From positions 93,260,641 through 93,324,640 of the forward strand of contig NC_081846.1 in the NCBI RefSeq assembly GCF_963259705.1: DNA of 64,000 bases, read 5' to 3'. Origin of the DNA: Myotis daubentonii. Its lineage: Eukaryota > Chordata > Mammalia > Chiroptera > Vespertilionidae. The notes below the pieces were generated by a model, which was given only the letters and a program-made list of their open reading frames with translations, searched no databases and was not told the DNA's origin. The position numbers and the translations under genes were made by a program. Of the stretch, positions 59,583-64,000 are shown in pieces (the stretch's first letter is position 1; each line of letters starts with the position of its first letter).

Positions 59583-60642
59583 CTGGGAAAGAAAATTTTT
59601 AACATAAGCAAGATAGAAGATGTGTGTTAAGTCTATAGGGGTTCAGATGTCCATGACCCACATGAGAATTTGGAATGAAAGTTCATATGCAAATTATATT
59701 TCAGAATTCTATGTGTGGGATACTTTGAGGTGATTACATGGCATATCCATGTGTTGGAATGAAGATGAAGTTTTGTGTGCAAGTATTTGTGGAATTGTAT
59801 GCATGTATTAGAATATTTGTGGTGAGTGTTTTTCTTGTCGGTAAAGAGGATGGGGAATGAGTGTGTGCATGTTTGCAATGTGGTATGACAGCATATGTGA
59901 ATGGTGCAGGACTGGTCCTTGTCCTTACTGGAAGGCAGTGAGACGGAGAGTATTAGGGGAAAGGCGTATGAGATCTCAGAGTGTTCAGTTCAGTGAAGAT
60001 CTGAAGGCCTGTTAACTGAAGTGCCATATAGATTAAAAAGGAAACAGATGAAAGTAAATTATCTTCAGGGCATATAAGTTTATTAGACTTTGACCTCAAG
60101 AGATTTTCTGTGTGAGGCGAAGTGGATTATTTATGGGATTAGTATGTGCATATTATGGAATTAGTGAATCTGATAATGATTATGTGAGGAAGCGAAGGTA
60201 AGAGTATATCTCCGTAATGCTGCTAGAGAATGGGAAATACAGATGAAGAAGGAATGCCTGTGTATATGGGAGAACAAGGGAAAAGAAGGACATACAGAGC
60301 CTTACTTGTTATTGGGGATGACAGATGAGTGAGTGTGTGTGGGGATCTCAGTTTGTGCTTCTCAGAGAGTAAGGTCTGAGTAAAATGTCATATACACACA
60401 TCAACACTGTCTATTGCCTCAGTTTCAGCTGGCGCTATGTTGGAAATTTGTGCTGAGCGACCTTGCCCTGTCCTTGAAGGCACACTGCCTGTTTGTCTCT
60501 CTGCAGGAGCCTTAGTCCTAGTTCCTCTTTCCTGAAGCCCTTTCCTGCTTTTGAGGGGAAAATGAACTAAGTGAAAAGTAGGCTGAGCAATTAAGCTACA
60601 TCTCTTGATCAAGTACAGATCCCTCCTTTGTTTGTTCCTTAC

Positions 60643-60861
60643 CATCCTGATCAAGAGGTGTTTTTCCGTACACGTTTATCTTCATACACGGCATAGACGG
60701 TGATGAAACAGAGGTGAGAGGTTCACAGAAGGCAGAATTTTGCCTGGCTGCCTGACCACAGGCTGGAGCCTCCAATGGTGACATGAGTAGAGGTTCCTTG
60801 TCTTGGGTATTGCAGGGTCCTGGGCAATGGAATGAAAAAGAACACTGAGATGAGGCATTTT
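60643..60861 (-). CDS. Candidate exon A of unit R7 (long form)
   Basis: The exon is 219 nt (73 codons), open in phase 1-1, with acceptor GACCCCAG and donor GGATG then GTAAGG. It is 27 nt longer than the exon A copies in R2 and R4-R6, a multiple of three. It has the same length as the R1 copy. Confidence 0.6.
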
Positions 60862-61251
60862 CTGGGGTCTTTGTCAATTCAGAAACTGCATGTTCAGTGG
60901 ACATTACATGTCAGGCATCATTATTTCACTTGACACTTGCTCTCACGGTAATTCAGGGGACTTTCCCATTTAAAACTATAAGTTTATATTTATTCCAAAT
61001 TATAAGTAAACTCTTAGCAAATGGTGTGCTTGGTGGATGTCAGTTGGATTGGGTATCTTGCATTGATATTTCTGGAGATCTATCTATACACATTATCAAC
61101 AACTTCGAATCATGCCTGAAAGACAGTATGCAGGGATTCAAAGGGGGATATCAACTCAAATTCCTCAGGAAAAATTGTGCAGTAAGCAGATATATGGTGT
61201 GACTTTTATGAAGTTCTTAATGAATATCAATATATTTAATTGCTCTTTATA

Positions 61252-61253
<2 letters not shown>

Positions 61254-61283
<30 letters not shown>
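61254..61283. repeat. (TA)n microsatellite
   Basis: This is an alternating AT run in unit R7, followed by a second shorter run around a TACTGTATA spacer. Confidence 0.9.
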
Positions 61284-61286
<3 letters not shown>

Positions 61287-62549
61287 TGTATATATATATA
61301 CAGACTGAGCTGTAAAATAATGAATTTTTATTTTTGAAGAAATTATGCACTATTTTGTCACTGTCCCTGTTTCAATCTTAGCAAGCTCACTGCTGCTTAA
61401 TTCACTGTTTAAGATGATCTTCATGTCTCTTGAACATGGGTACTATTCATATTTACAGCAAAATGCCGTGGTGAATGTAATGTGCTTAGTGTTTACATTT
61501 CTGATGCATTGGTTAAAACTGGGTTGAGGTATAATGTGTTATTGATTTGGTGTTTGTAAATGTAAATGTGGAATGAGCTTTGTGTGACTGAGGAGGGTAT
61601 GTGTGCTTTCTGTCACTGTGTTAGTTCAGCACATAGTTATTGCATAATGTGTAGATTGCATTATCAATAATAATGGACTTACATGCTTTATATTTTATGT
61701 TATTTAGAAAAGGAATGTTATCACTAAGAAAATTGTCTTTGAGACTAGAGCAGTTAGTATATTTCCAAAATGTGAGACAATAGTTATAGAATCTGGGGAT
61801 GTGAAAATAAAGGTTTATAAGAGAAAGAATACCTGTGCTTTGAAATTCATGGCAGTGAATATTTTTTAATATTAGATATGCAATAACGAGAAATTGCATT
61901 AGAAAGTAAAATGTGAAATATTGTGTTTTGAGGAGATTAAAATAGAATATGGCCTCTATGGCCTAGCATTCTAATTCTTCAGCATTCACCACAGAGAATT
62001 ATGGTCATATTGAAAAATATATGTAATAGGTTGCCCAGAACATCACATTTTCAAGTAGTTCAAAGTCAAAGCAACATGAATGATCAGAAGAGTATAATCA
62101 AGGAAGAAATTATATTCGTGAAATGATATACATATACCAAAAAGGAACAAAATTAACATCACGTACAACACGAATGAATTACACGAAGATAGTAATGAGT
62201 GAAAGGAACTACACACAAAGTATTATCATGCCTCTCTATTTCCATAAAATTTAAAAACAGGGATACTAATCTAGTGTCCTAGGAGTCAGAGAAATTATAA
62301 CTCTTTGGATAATATGGAATTTTAATCCACATGGAATATTAAAAGGAATTAGTTGATAGGGAAAGTGAGGTCATAGGAATTTCATATGTAATGAATGGGA
62401 ATGGAAACATTGGCTATGAAAGTATATGGATGTTATGGGATCTTCACTTGGGTATCTCTGCACTCTACCTCAAGTTCAGTTCTTGAGGATCCTACTACGT
62501 TGGGCCTGTGGTAAGTTCTTAGTGCTTCACAGGATCCTGATAATATTAC

Positions 62550-62717
62550 AAGTGCTTGGCCAACTCATAGGAGCATGTTCTTCCATGTTTCTCTGATAAA
62601 ACTCTCATCCCCTTAGGCCCTCTCCCATTATTTCCTCCAATAGAACACTGTTCTCCACTGATCGCCTTGGGCTCCCTCCAGCTGTTTTCGGTGTTTTCCC
62701 TTGCTTCCAGTGCTGAT
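62550..62717 (-). CDS. Candidate exon D of unit R7 (shifted acceptor)
   Basis: The acceptor reads AGTAAG instead of AGTAGG, which moves the exon start by one base. A one-base insertion a few codons later (GCAAGGG against GCAGAG) restores the frame, so total length is still 168 nt and phase 1-1 is kept. The donor is ACTT then GTAATA. The compensated frame is an argument for past coding constraint, but splice usage is unproven. Confidence 0.45.
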
Positions 62718-62862
62718 CTTACTAAGAAGATGCAGAATCATTGGAGTATCTGTTTGTACTGGGCAGCTTGTTGTCGGTTAATGGGCAGAAACACTTGGCT
62801 CATCCATGGGTTCTATCTAGATCCCTCCTCCCTTTGCATCCTACACAATAGTCCCTCTTTAC

Positions 62863-62997
62863 CAGCATCATTTTGCTTTACTTTAGAAGAGATGGAGGTA
62901 AAACTCTCTATAGAAGAGGCCTTCCATGCTTTCTGGCATTGAGTTGGCGCCACTGCCTTGTGCCTGCGCTGCAAAGCATCTCCTGAATTCTGCTTTG
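62863..62997 (-). CDS. Candidate exon C of unit R7
   Basis: The exon is 135 nt, open in phase 1-1, with acceptor AATTTCTCAG and donor GCTG then GTAAAG. It is identical to the R0 copy at 62-196. Confidence 0.57.
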
Positions 62998-63367
62998 CTG
63001 AGAAATTAAATACAAATGATAGATATACAGAACATTCTTGTAATTCCTGTATTTACCAGTCCATTAAACAAAGAGTTGACCGTGTACCACATTCATTGAG
63101 CACACACGGCATGGATGGGTACTGTTATGTGGTTCCTTTAAAATATTCAATGCACGGAGTAGTTATTGTGCTAATATATGTCCTGGGTTTGTTCAAAGTG
63201 GCTTCTTTGAAAATGGAACAGAGATTGCTGTCTGCTTTCAACCTGGACATAAAACTATGTTATCTTTGTTAGCTTCCCTTGAAGGTAGTTCTGACCATGA
63301 GATTACTTTTCTACAATGGAAAATAAATGGAAATGACATGTGCCATTTCAGGCTTCGCCATACAAAC

Positions 63368-63469
63368 CTTGAATGTGACCCTCTGTGCTCTTCTGCTTCC
63401 TGACTGGCTGGGTTGCAGGCATCTCAGAGGCTCCAGTAGACACAATTTTTTGATATAGTTGATGGATTA
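63368..63469 (-). CDS. Candidate exon B of unit R7
   Basis: The exon is 102 nt, open in phase 1-1, with acceptor TTTCTTTCCCAG and donor CAAG then GTTTGT. It is identical to the R0 copy at 567-668. Confidence 0.55.
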
Positions 63470-63938
63470 CTGGGAAAGAAAATTTTTAACATAAGCAAGC
63501 CAGAAGATGTGTGTGAAGTCTATAGGGTTTAAGATGTCCAAGATGCACTCGAGAATTTGGAGTGAAAGTTCATATGCATATTATATTTCAGAATTCTATG
63601 TGTGGGATACTTAGAGTTGTTTACATGGCATATCAATATGGGAATAAGGATGTAGTTTTGTGTGCAAGTATTTTTGGAATTGTATGCATGTATTAGAGTA
63701 TTTCTGGTGAGTGTTTTCCATGTTGGTAAAGAGGATGGGCAATGAGTGTGTGCATGTTTGCAATGTGGTATGACAGCATATGTGAATGGTGCAGGACTGG
63801 TACTTGTTCTTACTGTAAGACAGTGAGACGGACCGTATTAGGAGAAACGTGTATGAGATCTCAGAGTGTTCAGTTCAGTGAAGATCTGAAGGCCTGGTAG
63901 CTGAAGTGCCATATAGATTAGAAAGGAAACAGATGAAA

Positions 63939-64000
63939 GTAAATTCTCTTCAGGGCATATAAGTTTATTAGACTTTGACCTAAAGAGGTTTTCTATGTGA
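63939..64000. repeat. Start of unit R8 (cut by window end)
   Basis: The last 62 bases match 1138-1199 exactly, so another R1-like unit begins here. Confidence 0.8.

Larger units (their letters stand above)
56363..60053. repeat. Tandem unit R6
   Basis: This is a complete 3.69 kb unit. I count roughly a dozen single-base differences from R5 and a one-base indel (near 58294, TGATTCGTG against TGATCGTG). The match to R5 fades near 60000, where the unit becomes R7-like. Confidence 0.92.
60054..63938. repeat. Tandem unit R7
   Basis: This is a complete 3.88 kb unit without the hAT element. Its 62802-63938 part is identical to R0, and its 60060-62430 part is closely related to R1. All four exons are open. 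Confidence 0.88.

Overview
The window is nuclear DNA of a vesper bat (Vespertilionidae, Myotis-like). The lineage call rests on Helitrons with the HeliBat hallmarks (5' TC, a short 3' hairpin, a terminal GGCCTCTAG, insertion between A and T), VES-type tRNA-derived SINEs, bat-type LINE-1 3' ends and hAT miniature elements. There is no operon-like gene packing.

The genic part is one family on the minus strand, FAM170A-like (testis zinc-finger protein family). One intact terminal coding exon (T, 48168-48796) carries the recognisable FAM170 domain. Around it lie copies of a 3.4-3.9 kb unit: one and a half units plus a truncated one at 1-7165, and four complete units plus edge pieces at 48.8-64.0 kb. 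I labelled the units R0-R2 on the left and R3-R8 on the right. Read on the minus strand, each complete unit holds the candidate exons B-C-D-A. Each of these is flanked by AG/GT-type sites, has a length divisible by three and is in phase 1 at both ends. Intact copies can therefore be joined, duplicated or skipped in any number without losing frame, and they all feed into T. Several individual exon copies have decayed (lost AG or GT, stop codon, frameshift).

The first 1199 bases are identical, as far as I can read, to the last 1199 (offset 62801). This suggests that the whole window is about one period of a larger, very recent tandem duplication of about 62.8 kb, or else an assembly duplication. 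Under that model the left units (R2, R1, R0) are the 5' part of the next gene copy, whose T exon lies about 14.6 kb left of the window.

Between the two unit blocks (7.2-48.1 kb) I see no convincing gene. This stretch contains a degraded full-length-type LINE-1 (about 26.06-31.2 kb, minus), L1 3' fragments, a HAL1-like half-LINE (41.1-43.0 kb), at least seven Helitrons or Helitron pieces including an abutting composite, VES SINEs, Tigger/MER2 pieces, an old endogenous-retrovirus pol fragment (36.4-37.3 kb), a 13.8-14.3 kb G-rich minisatellite, a GC-rich block at about 19.9-25.9 kb and a small CpG island at about 33.1-33.75 kb.

All homology calls are by eye. No alignment, RNA or database evidence was available.
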